Source: Polaromonas sp. (GTDB lineage Bacteria; Pseudomonadota; Gammaproteobacteria; Burkholderiales; Burkholderiaceae_C). From it: a stretch of 51,709 nt of DNA. Shown here piece by piece: positions 44,630 through 51,709 of this stretch (position 1 is its first letter; each line of letters starts with the position of its first letter). Location of the stretch: the NCBI RefSeq assembly GCF_030689685.1, contig NZ_JAUYEY010000057.1, positions 1-51,709 of the forward strand. The letters run 5' to 3'. The position numbers and the translations under genes were made by a program. The notes beneath the pieces were generated by a model. That model was not told the origin of the DNA. It did not search any database and was given only the letters and a program-made list of their open reading frames with translations.

Positions 44630-44887
44630 TCATGCAGCATGCAACTCTTCGCGCAGCACGCGCCTCAGCGCAGCGACGGTAAGCGGTTTTTCTTTGTCAT
44701 TGACTGTAGAGAGCGCATCGCGAAGTGCTGCATTGATGAGGGTTTGATAACCCGCTCCGGCATTTTCCGCCTTGGTCCGAAATGCTTCGATGATGTCATC
44801 GTCAAGCATGATGGTGATGCGCGTTTTTCCGGGCGAGGGGATGACTGCGCCGCGCTTGCCTTTGCTGAAGTCGTATTCCTCACGCAT
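44630..44887 (-). CDS. brnA: BrnA-family antitoxin (second pair)
   Basis: An 85-residue antitoxin starting MREEYDFSKGKRGAV, a classic BrnA opening. A ribbon-helix-helix follows (KTRITIMLDDDIIEAFRTKA, YQTLINAALRDAL), with a charged C-terminal tail (AALRRVLREELHAA). It overlaps brnT by 8 bases. Distinct in sequence from the other BrnA genes here, so not a recent duplicate. Confidence 0.9.
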   Translation of the reverse strand: MREEYDFSKGKRGAVIPSPGKTRITIMLDDDIIEAFRTKAENAGAGYQTLINAALRDALSTVNDKEKPLTVAALRRVLREELHAA

Positions 44888-45161
44888 GGTATTGCTCCGA
44901 TTCGCCTCGGGAGGCCTTGCGAGCGGAAATGACACGTGTCCGCTCCTCACGCTGGGTATGAACGACCACCAAAACGCGCCCCAATGCATCCATGCCCAGC
45001 GAAACAAAGCGCTGCTCACCGATGGCATCAGGATCTTCAATGGTGACAGCCAGCGGATCGCGCAGCGCCTGTTCAGCGTGAGCAAAACTCACGCCATGCT
45101 TGCGCAGATTGGCTTGTGCCTTCGCGGGATTAAATTCAAACTCCACATCTCTATTATGCAT
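44880..45161 (-). CDS. brnT: BrnT-family toxin (second pair)
   Basis: A 93-residue BrnT: FEFNPAKAQANLRKHGVSFA, then EDPDAIGEQRFVSLGMDALG and a C-terminal TRVISARKASRGESEQY. Family signatures are stronger than in the first pair. It lies between CoA-transferase fragments A and B, with a short AT-rich promoter (tattatgcatatactatgca, about 45153-45172) directly upstream. Confidence 0.92.
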   Translation of the reverse strand: MHNRDVEFEFNPAKAQANLRKHGVSFAHAEQALRDPLAVTIEDPDAIGEQRFVSLGMDALGRVLVVVHTQREERTRVISARKASRGESEQYHA

Positions 45162-45213
45162 ATACTATGCATATTGTCAACGACGACAACAACCAGGAGG
45201 CATCTCGATCTGA

Positions 45214-45713
45214 AGGCAAAATGCCCCCATGAACCCCCCTAGACGGTATCCGCATCCTCGACCTCTCCCGCGTGCTGGCGGGCCCCTGGTGTACCCAGAC
45301 TTTGGCTGACCTGGGGGGCCGATGTCATCAAGATCGAACGCCCCGGCACCGGGGACGACACGCGCACCTGGGGGCCGCCGTTTTTGCAGGATAGCTCTGG
45401 CGCCGACACGGCAGAAGCCGCTTATTACCTGGGTACGAACCGCAACAAGCGGTCCCTCACTTGTGACATTGCCAAGCCCGAGGGCCAGGCGCTGATCCGC
45501 GAGCTGGTGGCGCATTGCGATGTGTTTGTGGAGAACTTCAAGGTGGGCGACATGGCGCGTTATGGGCTGGACTACGCGTCGCTCAAGGTGCTTAACCCCA
45601 AACTCGTTTATTGCTCTGTCACCGGCTTTGGCCAGACCGGGGCGTATGCCGAGCGCGCGGGTTATGACTACGCGATTCAGGGCATGGGCGGGATGATGAG
45701 TGTAACTGGCTGA
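45214..45713 (+). pseudogene. CoA-transferase 5' fragment, copy B
   Basis: About 500 bases matching the start of the intact gene, beginning at the same upstream word (aggcaaaatgcc) as copy A. Two single-base gains in homopolymers (aacccccct and ctgggggg) break the frame near the start; the rest is open until codon 162, where the match ends at gtgtaactggctga. Differences from the intact gene are mostly silent, for example ctcgtttattgctctgtc against ctggtttactgctcggtc. The last stop is created at the junction. Confidence 0.92.
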
Positions 45714-45812
45714 AAGAGCACAGGGTCAGGGCCACCAATATCAAATCTCCAATAATATTGTTTTTGGAACATTTATTATGTCATAATTATTCTTATAAGA
45801 TTATTAATCACC
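45714..45812 (+). promoter_or_regulatory. AT-rich operator/promoter region of hipBA
   Basis: Very AT-rich compared with the surroundings. A palindrome tcttataaga (45791-45800) is extended by near-matching flanks attatt...attatt, a fit for a HipB dimer site overlapping the promoter. A 10-base word tttattatgt lies further upstream. Exact promoter boxes are not assigned. Confidence 0.45.
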
Positions 45813-46118
45813 GTGCCCAAGTTGAATCCATTCCCTGTTTTACCGAAGATTGCGCTCCATGAGTTGGGTTCGCGCATCTCACAGGCAAGGCGCGTCCGCG
45901 AAATGACGCAGACGGATCTCGCACGCGCTGCGGACCTCGGTCTGAGTACGGTTGTAGACCTTGAAGCGGGAAAACCGGGCGTGAGTTTGGGCTCTTTGGC
46001 CAAGGTCATGGAAACATTGGGGCTTCTGGGGCAGCTTGATGAGGTCTTCGACCCGCATAAGGATCCCCGGTTCACCGAGCAAGCCATCCGAAAACTACCC
46101 AAGAGGGCGCGAGGCTGA
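45813..46118 (+). CDS. hipB: HipB-type XRE antitoxin
   Basis: A 101-residue protein with a Cro/C1-type helix-turn-helix (ISQARRVREMTQTDLARAAD, LGLSTVVDLEAGKPG). It starts with GTG at 45813. It would bind HipA and repress the operon through sites in the AT-rich region just upstream. It ends 2 bases before hipA. Confidence 0.88.
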   Translation: MPKLNPFPVLPKIALHELGSRISQARRVREMTQTDLARAADLGLSTVVDLEAGKPGVSLGSLAKVMETLGLLGQLDEVFDPHKDPRFTEQAIRKLPKRARG

Positions 46119-46120
46119 TC

Positions 46121-47407
46121 ATGACCTCGACACCTATCTGGACTTGGCTGCCTGATGCCACGGAGCCCACGCTCACGGGGGATTTCGAGCTTGAGCAGGA
46201 TCGCGGTGTCGTGAGGTACGAGCCTGCGTACATGGAAACGCCCTACGCCGTCCCACTGGATCCTGTTGTGCTGCCGTTTACCAAGCGCATCAAAGGTAGG
46301 TCATTTCAATCGAACAGTGGCATCCCGGGCGTCATTTTGGATGTTGCACCTGCGGGCTACGGCGCCGACCGCTTGAAAGCGGTGGCAAAACGGGAGCTGA
46401 ACGTCCTGGAGCTGTTGCAGGCAGGCTTGGCTGATGGCGCCGGAGCCATAGAGGTCTGCGCCGATATCGAGCGAAAAATTGACACATGGCGCCCCCCCGC
46501 GATCAAAGATCTGATGGATGTGATCGGGGAGCTTGAGGACACTGCGCCTGCGAGTCGGGCTATCCGACGACTGCTTGAAGACGAATCGACCAGTGCGGGA
46601 GGAGAAAGGCCAAAAGTTACCGTTCAGGATGGCGAGCGTTTATGGCTGGCAAAGATGCAAGACCGAGGCGATGTCCCTCATCTGCCGGCAAAAGAATTCG
46701 TGGTGATGGATCTCGCGCGAGAAGCTGGTCTTTCGGTTCCCCAAATCCAGCTTTTGGGCGACGAAAAGCGAAAGGTCTATTTGATCGAGCGATTCGATCG
46801 AGGGGGCAGTCCATTCAAGCCCACACGGCTGCACTACACCAGCGCACACACCATCCTTGGCCTGGATGGATCAGGCGATCACGATAACCCGCGTCGCTCT
46901 TACCTGGTGATGGCCGATATGCTCAGGCGCTGGCAACTAAAGTCCGGGCACGTCGAAGACCTTCATGAGCTGTGGCGCAGGATGACGTTTAACGCTTTGG
47001 TCGGCAATACGGACGATCACCCGCGCAATCACGCACTTATTTTGTCCAAAGGAGTCTGGCGCTTATCTCCTGCGTTCGATATCACGCCGCAGCCAAAAAC
47101 GGCCGGGCTATTAAGCCTTGCGTGCGACGAGCACGGAAGTCGTGAATGCACGCCGGAGCGTCTGCTGCGATCAGCGCGCCACTTCGAGCTGGATATGGAA
47201 AGCGCGGTGGCTTGGCTCGCTCGGGCTGCGACCTTGATTGCAAGCGAGTGGGCAAAACGAATGTCCGCAGTGAATGTTGATGCTGATGCAGTTAAATATG
47301 TTGCCCCGGCGTTCAAGCTGAGTCATGCGCTGGCTGAAAACGCAGACGCTATTTACAAGGCAGCCGAAGCAGCTTCCGCGAGACCAGACAGACGACGTCG
47401 ACGATAA
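46121..47407 (+). CDS. hipA: HipA-type serine/threonine kinase toxin
   Basis: A 428-residue HipA-family kinase. The N-terminal subdomain has VLPFTKRIKGRSFQ, and the kinase core has RLWLAKMQDRGD, the catalytic loop GNTDDHPRNHAL and the metal segment SPAFDITPQPK. E. coli HipA phosphorylates glutamyl-tRNA synthetase; the target of this one is unknown. The C-terminus is arginine-rich (RPDRRRRR). It lies between CoA-transferase copy B and the intact gene. Confidence 0.92.
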   Translation: MTSTPIWTWLPDATEPTLTGDFELEQDRGVVRYEPAYMETPYAVPLDPVVLPFTKRIKGRSFQSNSGIPGVILDVAPAGYGADRLKAVAKRELNVLELLQAGLADGAGAIEVCADIERKIDTWRPPAIKDLMDVIGELEDTAPASRAIRRLLEDESTSAGGERPKVTVQDGERLWLAKMQDRGDVPHLPAKEFVVMDLAREAGLSVPQIQLLGDEKRKVYLIERFDRGGSPFKPTRLHYTSAHTILGLDGSGDHDNPRRSYLVMADMLRRWQLKSGHVEDLHELWRRMTFNALVGNTDDHPRNHALILSKGVWRLSPAFDITPQPKTAGLLSLACDEHGSRECTPERLLRSARHFELDMESAVAWLARAATLIASEWAKRMSAVNVDADAVKYVAPAFKLSHALAENADAIYKAAEAASARPDRRRRR

Positions 47408-47524
47408 ACCCCGCGATCTTTTTCGCGTAGGCCTCCTTAAATAGTCGAAAACATCCGGCGGAGGCGCCCAAGCGAATGCCCCCTTCAGCCAGCCTTACCC
47501 ATAGCCAATAGGCAAAATGCCCCC
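47408..47524. other. Junction region before the intact CoA-transferase gene
   Basis: A small hairpin cgcga-tctttt-tcgcg after hipA (about 47413-47428) may end its transcript. From 47510 the sequence aggcaaaatgcc matches the start of copies A and B, while everything upstream differs. The word contains ggca-aaa-tgcc, a small inverted repeat. Confidence 0.5.
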
Positions 47525-48760
47525 ATGAACTCCCTAGACGGCATCCGAATCCTCGACCTCTCCCGCGTGCTGGCGGGCCCCTGGTGTACCCAGACGCTGG
47601 CTGACCTTGGGGCCGACGTCATCAAGATCGAACGCCCCGGCACCGGTGACGACACGCGCACTTGGGGGCCGCCGTTTTTGCAGGACAGCGCTGGCGCCGA
47701 TACGGCCGAGGCGGCCTACTACCTGGGCACCAACCGCAATAAGCGGTCCCTCACCTGCGACATTGCCAAGCCCGAGGGCGCGGCGCTGATCCGTGAATTG
47801 GTGGCGCATTGCGACGTGTTTGTTGAAAACTTCAAGGTGGGTGACATGGCGCGTTATGGGCTGGACTACGCGTCGCTCAAGGTGCTTAGCCCCAAACTGG
47901 TTTACTGCTCGGTCACCGGCTTTGGCCAGACCGGGCCGTATGCCGAGCGTGCCGGTTACGACTACGCGATTCAGGGCATGGGCGGGCTGATGAGTGTGAC
48001 GGGTGAACGGGACGACATCGGCGGTGGGCCGCAGAAGGTGGGGGTGGCGGTGGCTGACCTGATGACCGGCATGTACGCCACCGTCGGCATTCTGGCCGCG
48101 CTGCGCCATGCCGAAAAAACCGGCGAAGGCCAGCAGGTGGACATGGCGCTGCTGGACACACAGGTCGCCATGCTGGCGAATCTGGGCGCCAACTACCTGG
48201 TCAGCGGCAAGGTGCCGGGGCGTGCCGGCAATGCGCACCAGAACATCGTGCCTTACCAGGTGTTTGAAGTGGCGCCCGCCGCTGATGGAAACAAAGACCA
48301 CTTGATTCTGGCCGTGGGCAATGACAGCCAGTACGCCAAGTTCTGCGCGGTGGCCGGCCACCCCGAGCTGGCGAGTGATGCGCAGTACGCCAGAAACCGC
48401 GACCGGGTGCGGAATCGTGCGGTGCTGGTACCGCTGCTGGCCGCCATCATGCTGACGCGTACCAAGGCCGACTGGCTGGCGGCGCTGGAGGCCGCCAAAG
48501 TCCCTTGCGGCGCGATCAACCACCTGGGTGAGGTGTTTGCCGACCCGCAGATTGCCGCCCGCCAGATGGTCACGCACTGGGAGCACCCGGTTAAAAGCGA
48601 CTTGCGCCTGGTGTCCAGCCCGATCAAACTCAGCGCCACACCAGTGCGTACAGACCTGGCGCCGCCGCTGCTGGGCCAACATACGCAAGAGGTGCTGCGT
48701 GAGGTGTTGAACTACTCTGACGCACAACTGTCTGACCTGAAACACAAAGAGGTGATCTGA
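47525..48760 (+). CDS. CaiB/BaiF-family CoA-transferase
   Basis: A 411-residue class III CoA-transferase. It has [50 protein letters not shown] and the catalytic Asp in VGVAVADLMTGMYA. These enzymes move CoA between organic acids; the acid used here is not clear from sequence (formyl, succinyl or other dicarboxylates are common). It shares TGATG with the next gene. Two 5' copies lie upstream (44500 and 45214). Confidence 0.92.
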   Translation: MNSLDGIRILDLSRVLAGPWCTQTLADLGADVIKIERPGTGDDTRTWGPPFLQDSAGADTAEAAYYLGTNRNKRSLTCDIAKPEGAALIRELVAHCDVFVENFKVGDMARYGLDYASLKVLSPKLVYCSVTGFGQTGPYAERAGYDYAIQGMGGLMSVTGERDDIGGGPQKVGVAVADLMTGMYATVGILAALRHAEKTGEGQQVDMALLDTQVAMLANLGANYLVSGKVPGRAGNAHQNIVPYQVFEVAPAADGNKDHLILAVGNDSQYAKFCAVAGHPELASDAQYARNRDRVRNRAVLVPLLAAIMLTRTKADWLAALEAAKVPCGAINHLGEVFADPQIAARQMVTHWEHPVKSDLRLVSSPIKLSATPVRTDLAPPLLGQHTQEVLREVLNYSDAQLSDLKHKEVI

Positions 48761-49488
48761 TGGCCAATTTTGTCCTTGTGCATGGCGCCTGGCACGGCGG
48801 CTGGTGCTGGCAGCGGGTAAGCGCACTTTTGCAGCAGCAGGGGCACCGCGTGCACGCCGTCACGCTGACCGGCCTGGGCGAGCGCGCCCATTTGCTTTCG
48901 CCTGCGATCACGCTGGACACACACATTGACGACGTGATCAGCGCCATTGAGGTGGAAGAGTTGCACGAGGTGGTGCTGGCCGTGCACTCTTACGCCGGCA
49001 TGATTGGCACGGCGGTGGCCGACCGCATAGGCAAACACCTCAAGCATTTGGTGTATGTCGATGCGGTGATTCCCAAACCCGGCGAAAGCTGGAGCAGCAC
49101 ACAATCTGCCGCCACGCAGCAGCAACGCCTGTCGGCGGCCAAGGCCTCAACGCGCTTCAGCTTTCCGCCGCCCGACCCGGAGGTGTTTGGCCTGACGGAT
49201 GCCGACCACGCCTGGGTCAAGCGCCGGCAGACGCCGCACCCCGGCAACACCTACCAAGCGCCCTTGAGCTTTGACATGCAGCGCGTGGCGGCGATTGCGC
49301 GCACCTTTGTCAATTGCACCCAGCCGGCGTTGGCCACGATAGAGCCAAGCCGGCTGCGCGCCAAAGACCCGAAGTTCTGGGACGGTGCCTGGTTGCCCAA
49401 CTCAAAAATTGTCGAGATCAAAACCGGCCACGATCCGATGATCAGCGAGCCGGCAGCGCTGGCGAAAATTCTGCTGGATTGCGCATGA
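48760..49488 (+). CDS. Alpha/beta hydrolase (EstC / plant-esterase-like)
   Basis: A 242-residue hydrolase of the hydroxynitrile-lyase/methyl-esterase-like group. It has VLVHGAWHGGWCWQRV (oxyanion), GLGERAHLLSP, the nucleophile Ser in AVHSYAGM, and a late KTGHDPM His. No signal peptide. Start codon overlaps the CoA-transferase stop (TGATG). A step on the same acyl or ester substrate as the CoA-transferase is suggested by position only. Confidence 0.88.
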   Translation: MANFVLVHGAWHGGWCWQRVSALLQQQGHRVHAVTLTGLGERAHLLSPAITLDTHIDDVISAIEVEELHEVVLAVHSYAGMIGTAVADRIGKHLKHLVYVDAVIPKPGESWSSTQSAATQQQRLSAAKASTRFSFPPPDPEVFGLTDADHAWVKRRQTPHPGNTYQAPLSFDMQRVAAIARTFVNCTQPALATIEPSRLRAKDPKFWDGAWLPNSKIVEIKTGHDPMISEPAALAKILLDCA

Positions 49489-49967
49489 CACTGCTGGCAC
49501 GCCGCCAGTTCAGCGCCGCGCTGGCGGGCAGCTTGCTGCTGCCCACGCTGGCATGGGCCAAAGACACAGCCTTGCCGGTGCCGGTTTCCCTGCCCGGCGC
49601 TGTGCAAACCGCCGCCGCCAAAAAAGAGCCGCTGGTGATACTTGTCAGCCTGCCCGGATGCCCGTATTGCGAGGTGGTTAGGCGCAACTATTTGCTGCCC
49701 GGCCGCCAGGAGGCCGGCCTGCACGCCTGGCAGCTCAACATCAGCGACCGCAGCACGCCGTTGATCGGCTTCGACGGCAAGGCCACCACCGCCGCCGTGC
49801 AGATTGCCGCCTGGAAAGCCGGCTTCACACCGACGGTGCTGTTTCTCGGGCCCAACGGGCAGGAGATTGCCGAACGCCTGGTCGGCCTGGGCTCCAACGA
49901 CTTCTACGGCGCCTACCTGGAAGAGCGGCTGGCGACTGCGCGCAAGGCGCTGGGCGGCAAGGGCTGA
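49485..49967 (+). CDS. Exported thioredoxin-fold protein
   Basis: A 160-residue protein with an export signal (RRQFSAALAGSLLLPTLAWA) that has Tat-like Arg-Arg. A thioredoxin-like domain follows with the CxxC motif GCPYC and the cis-Pro region FTPTVLFLGPNGQ. It overlaps the hydrolase by ATGA. Probable periplasmic thiol oxidoreductase; partner unknown. Confidence 0.82.
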   Translation: MTLLARRQFSAALAGSLLLPTLAWAKDTALPVPVSLPGAVQTAAAKKEPLVILVSLPGCPYCEVVRRNYLLPGRQEAGLHAWQLNISDRSTPLIGFDGKATTAAVQIAAWKAGFTPTVLFLGPNGQEIAERLVGLGSNDFYGAYLEERLATARKALGGKG

Positions 49968-49974
49968 GCTTGTC

Positions 49975-50050
49975 ATGGCGGACGTGATCCGCCATCCAGC
50001 AACTTGGGTCGGCCGCAGCAAGGGGATGGATCCCGGCTCAAGGCCGGGAT
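49975..50050. repeat. Two stem-forming repeats after the thioredoxin gene
   Basis: atggcgga-cgtga-tccgccat (49975-49995) and atcccggc-tcaag-gccgggat (50030-50050) are perfect 8-bp stems separated by 34 bases. Both resemble widespread intergenic repeat units. They sit 8 bases after the operon's last stop and may end its transcript. Confidence 0.7.
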
Positions 50051-50083
50051 GACAGCCAAGCGGGGCAACGAATTTGCTCCTGA

Positions 50084-50250
50084 ATTAATAGCTGAAGACG
50101 CATGCTGTACATGGGCTAGAGGCCGATTTGCTCTTAAAACTCAGGCCCAAAAGGGGTACTCAGGCCGGTTTTAGCCGATTTCAAGCATCAAATCGCCCTC
50201 TAGCCCTTACCCAGCAAGCATGAGGCGCTACTAAAAATATAGCATATCGC
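50084..50250. repeat. Inverted pair of the dispersed repeat
   Basis: ttaatagctgaagacgcatg through gggctagaggccgatttg (50085-50131) is followed by an inverse copy, caaatcgccctctagccctt through gctactaaaaatatagca (50195-50245), with 60 bases between. They are copies of the family also found inside mod and lipB. The right edge touches the broken Fic gene. Confidence 0.75.
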
Positions 50251-50682
50251 TGGCCAGGGCAGAACGGTCGGCGCAGCGGTTTTACAGCCTCTCGGCGCAG
50301 ATCCAGCGCGAACGCAAGGACTACTACGACCGGCTGGAGCAAACCCAAAAAAGGCGCCATGGACGTCACGCCCTGGCTGGGGTGGTTTCTAGGCTGCCTG
50401 CTGCGCGCCGTGGAGGGCGCAGAGGCCACACTCTCGGAAGTCCTGGGACGCGCCCGCTTCTGGCAGCGCTGGGCGGAAATGCCGATGAATGAAAGACAGG
50501 TCAAGCTGGTGAACCGCTTGCTCGATGGCTTTGATGGCAAGCTGACCAGCAGCAAGGGGGCGATGACTGCAAAGTGCTCGGCGGATACCGCGCTGCGTGA
50601 CATCAACGAACTGGTGACTGCGGGTGTGTTGAAAAAATCGGACTCGGGTGGGCGAAGTACGAGTTATGAATTGGTGGCGTAA
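50248..50682 (+). pseudogene. Broken Fic-family gene (C-terminal half)
   Basis: The frame resumes mid-gene as LARAERSAQRFYSLSAQIQR and then shifts by one base in a six-A run near 50345-50350. It continues from 50359 as MDVTPWLGWFLGCLLRAVEG and a winged-helix tail with GKLTSSKGAMTAKC and GGRSTSYELVA, typical of Fic protein C-termini. The catalytic HPFxxGNGR motif is absent because the 5' part is missing. The break coincides with the inverted repeat just upstream. Confidence 0.8.
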
Positions 50683-51017
50683 GAAGCTTTTGCGGCGCTC
50701 GATGGCCTGCAAGCTTGACATTGCGGACCCGCAATCTATGTCATGCTGGATCTGAAAAGCTATCAAAGTCATAGCAACTGCAGAGACACCCATACCGTGA
50801 AGCCGCAAAGGCATCAACAAGTCTGCGCTTTTTCAGGAGGCGCTGTGACTGCCCCCAACAACCTCCGCATGCTGGTGCGCTAATAAGGGAAAAACCCACT
50901 TTTTCAATGATTTACCGGTTTGCAAGATACGGCCTGTACGTCTGTTCACAGGCTGGCTGGTCCAGCCCTTAGCGCGCTACCATCAAGTTCTGATCGCCGC
51001 AATACCCCGGAGGCCGA
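50683..51017. other. Non-coding stretch with repeat remnants
   Basis: Holds another remnant of the dispersed repeat (aagctatcaaagtcatagca, about 50758-50777) and a 12-codon open frame from GTG at 50845 that ends in TAA. No gene is credited. The region presumably contains the promoter of the PAS gene; a ribosome-binding site (cggagg) is at about 51008-51013. Confidence 0.4.
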
Positions 51018-51629
51018 ATGCTCACCACTACCGCCGAATCGCCCACCCACGCAGAGCTGCGTCAGACTGCAGAAGTCAGGCTTCAGGGAGGCAACGCCCC
51101 TCGAACCCAAGGCTGGACAACCGGTGCAGCAGCACTGACGCTGCTGCACAGCCTTGCCAGCAACCCGGCCACTGCCGGCGATGCGCTCAAGCTGCTGCAT
51201 GAGCTGCAAGTGCACCAGGTGGAGCTTGATCTGCAGCACGAACACATGGAAGAAGATCGCCGCGATCTTGAGCGGTCGGCGCAGCGCAGCGCAACGCTTT
51301 ACGACTTCGCGCCGGTGGCTTATTTCACCGTTGATGGCGCGGGCCGAGTCATCGAAGGAAACCTGGCGGGTGCCCGCATGCTGGAGGTAGAGCGCGATGA
51401 CCTGGGAGGCCGCAGCATCGCCAGCCTGGTCGCGCCGGGCAGTCGCCGGGCGCTGCTGGCTTTGCTGGAACAGGCGCGCGGCGGCAGCGGCCGGCATAGT
51501 TGCAAAGCGCAGGCTGACGGCGCGGCTGGATCGGGGTGGCTCCAGGTGGTGGCCCGCGCCTCGCCACGCGGACAGTCCTGCCTGGTGGTGGTCATCGATT
51601 TAACTGACGCCAACACGCCTGGCCTGTAG
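51018..51629 (+). CDS. PAS-domain protein
   Basis: A 203-residue protein with an N-terminal helical part (LHELQVHQVELDLQHEHMEE) that often precedes PAS domains in sensor proteins. A PAS domain follows (about 92-200: YDFAPVAYFTVDGAGRVIEG, and LVVVIDLTDA at the end). It ends in TAG before the artefactual G run, so the gene appears complete. It has no output domain here and may be a single-domain sensor or a truncated one. Confidence 0.8.
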   Translation: MLTTTAESPTHAELRQTAEVRLQGGNAPRTQGWTTGAAALTLLHSLASNPATAGDALKLLHELQVHQVELDLQHEHMEEDRRDLERSAQRSATLYDFAPVAYFTVDGAGRVIEGNLAGARMLEVERDDLGGRSIASLVAPGSRRALLALLEQARGGSGRHSCKAQADGAAGSGWLQVVARASPRGQSCLVVVIDLTDANTPGL

Positions 51630-51633
51630 GCAT

Positions 51634-51709
<76 letters not shown>

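Noticed and set aside
38654..47524. A classical genomic island with integrase and att repeats
   Set aside because: No integrase, transposase or relaxase is seen, and the repeated ends are gene fragments of unequal length rather than short att sites.

Overview
The window looks like a chromosomal segment of a GC-rich betaproteobacterium of the family Comamonadaceae (Rhodoferax/Polaromonas-like). This rests on the complete atp operon, the dat-ybeD-lipB-lipA gene order, an EIIA-HPr-EI phosphotransferase operon without a sugar permease, and several dispersed intergenic repeat families of that group. It ends in 76 consecutive G, almost certainly a contig-end artefact.

Layout. 1-6.5 kb: tail of an unknown gene, a 165-bp imperfect palindrome, tRNA-Arg(CCG), a diheme cytochrome c5, a minus-strand group (DUF-type protein, YheT hydrolase, SnoaL-like protein) and a plus-strand lemA-TPM-TPM group. 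6.5-13.9 kb: the nine-gene F1Fo ATP synthase operon atpIBEFHAGDC on the minus strand, with a recognisable promoter and terminator. 14-16.4 kb: CopD-like and DUF2062 membrane proteins, then dat and ybeD. 16.4-24.3 kb: an island with an AAA/DUF4143 ATPase, a type III-like DNA methyltransferase, an AlbA_2 (Schlafen-like) protein and a type III restriction helicase-nuclease. It lies between ybeD and lipB, so it splits a normally contiguous lipoate-synthesis group; the last island gene overlaps lipB by ATGA. 24.3-27.1 kb: lipB, lipA and a DMT exporter. 27.1-32.2 kb: a repeat-rich gap with a histidine-kinase relic, then an overlapping minus-strand operon (lipoprotein, MFS transporter, EIIA-Man type protein, HPr, enzyme I). 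32.4-38.7 kb: a NarX/NarL-type two-component system and a cyanate/nitrate-type ABC transporter with a DUF1348 protein and cyanase (cynS).

38.7-47.5 kb is the most unusual part. Between intact cynS and an intact CaiB/BaiF CoA-transferase gene lies an accretion zone containing four extra copies of the 3' end of cynS and two extra copies of the 5' end of the CoA-transferase gene. All cynS copies end at the stop codon, and both CoA-transferase copies begin about 15 bases before the start codon. Between them sit small cargo modules: a DUF6056-like membrane protein, an orphan BrnA antitoxin, two BrnT/BrnA pairs, an XRE-antitoxin relic, a 59-residue membrane protein, a three-gene cassette with a candidate HEPN protein, and HipB/HipA. 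No integrase or transposase is visible. The fragment copies differ from the intact genes mostly at silent positions, which suggests they came in as alleles from related genomes rather than by recent local duplication.

47.5-51.7 kb: the CoA-transferase, an alpha/beta hydrolase and a thioredoxin-like protein form a tightly overlapping operon. They are followed by repeats, a broken Fic gene and a PAS-domain protein. A second theme is repeat sequence read in frame inside genes: lipB carries two different repeat types, the methyltransferase two, and the YheT hydrolase one.
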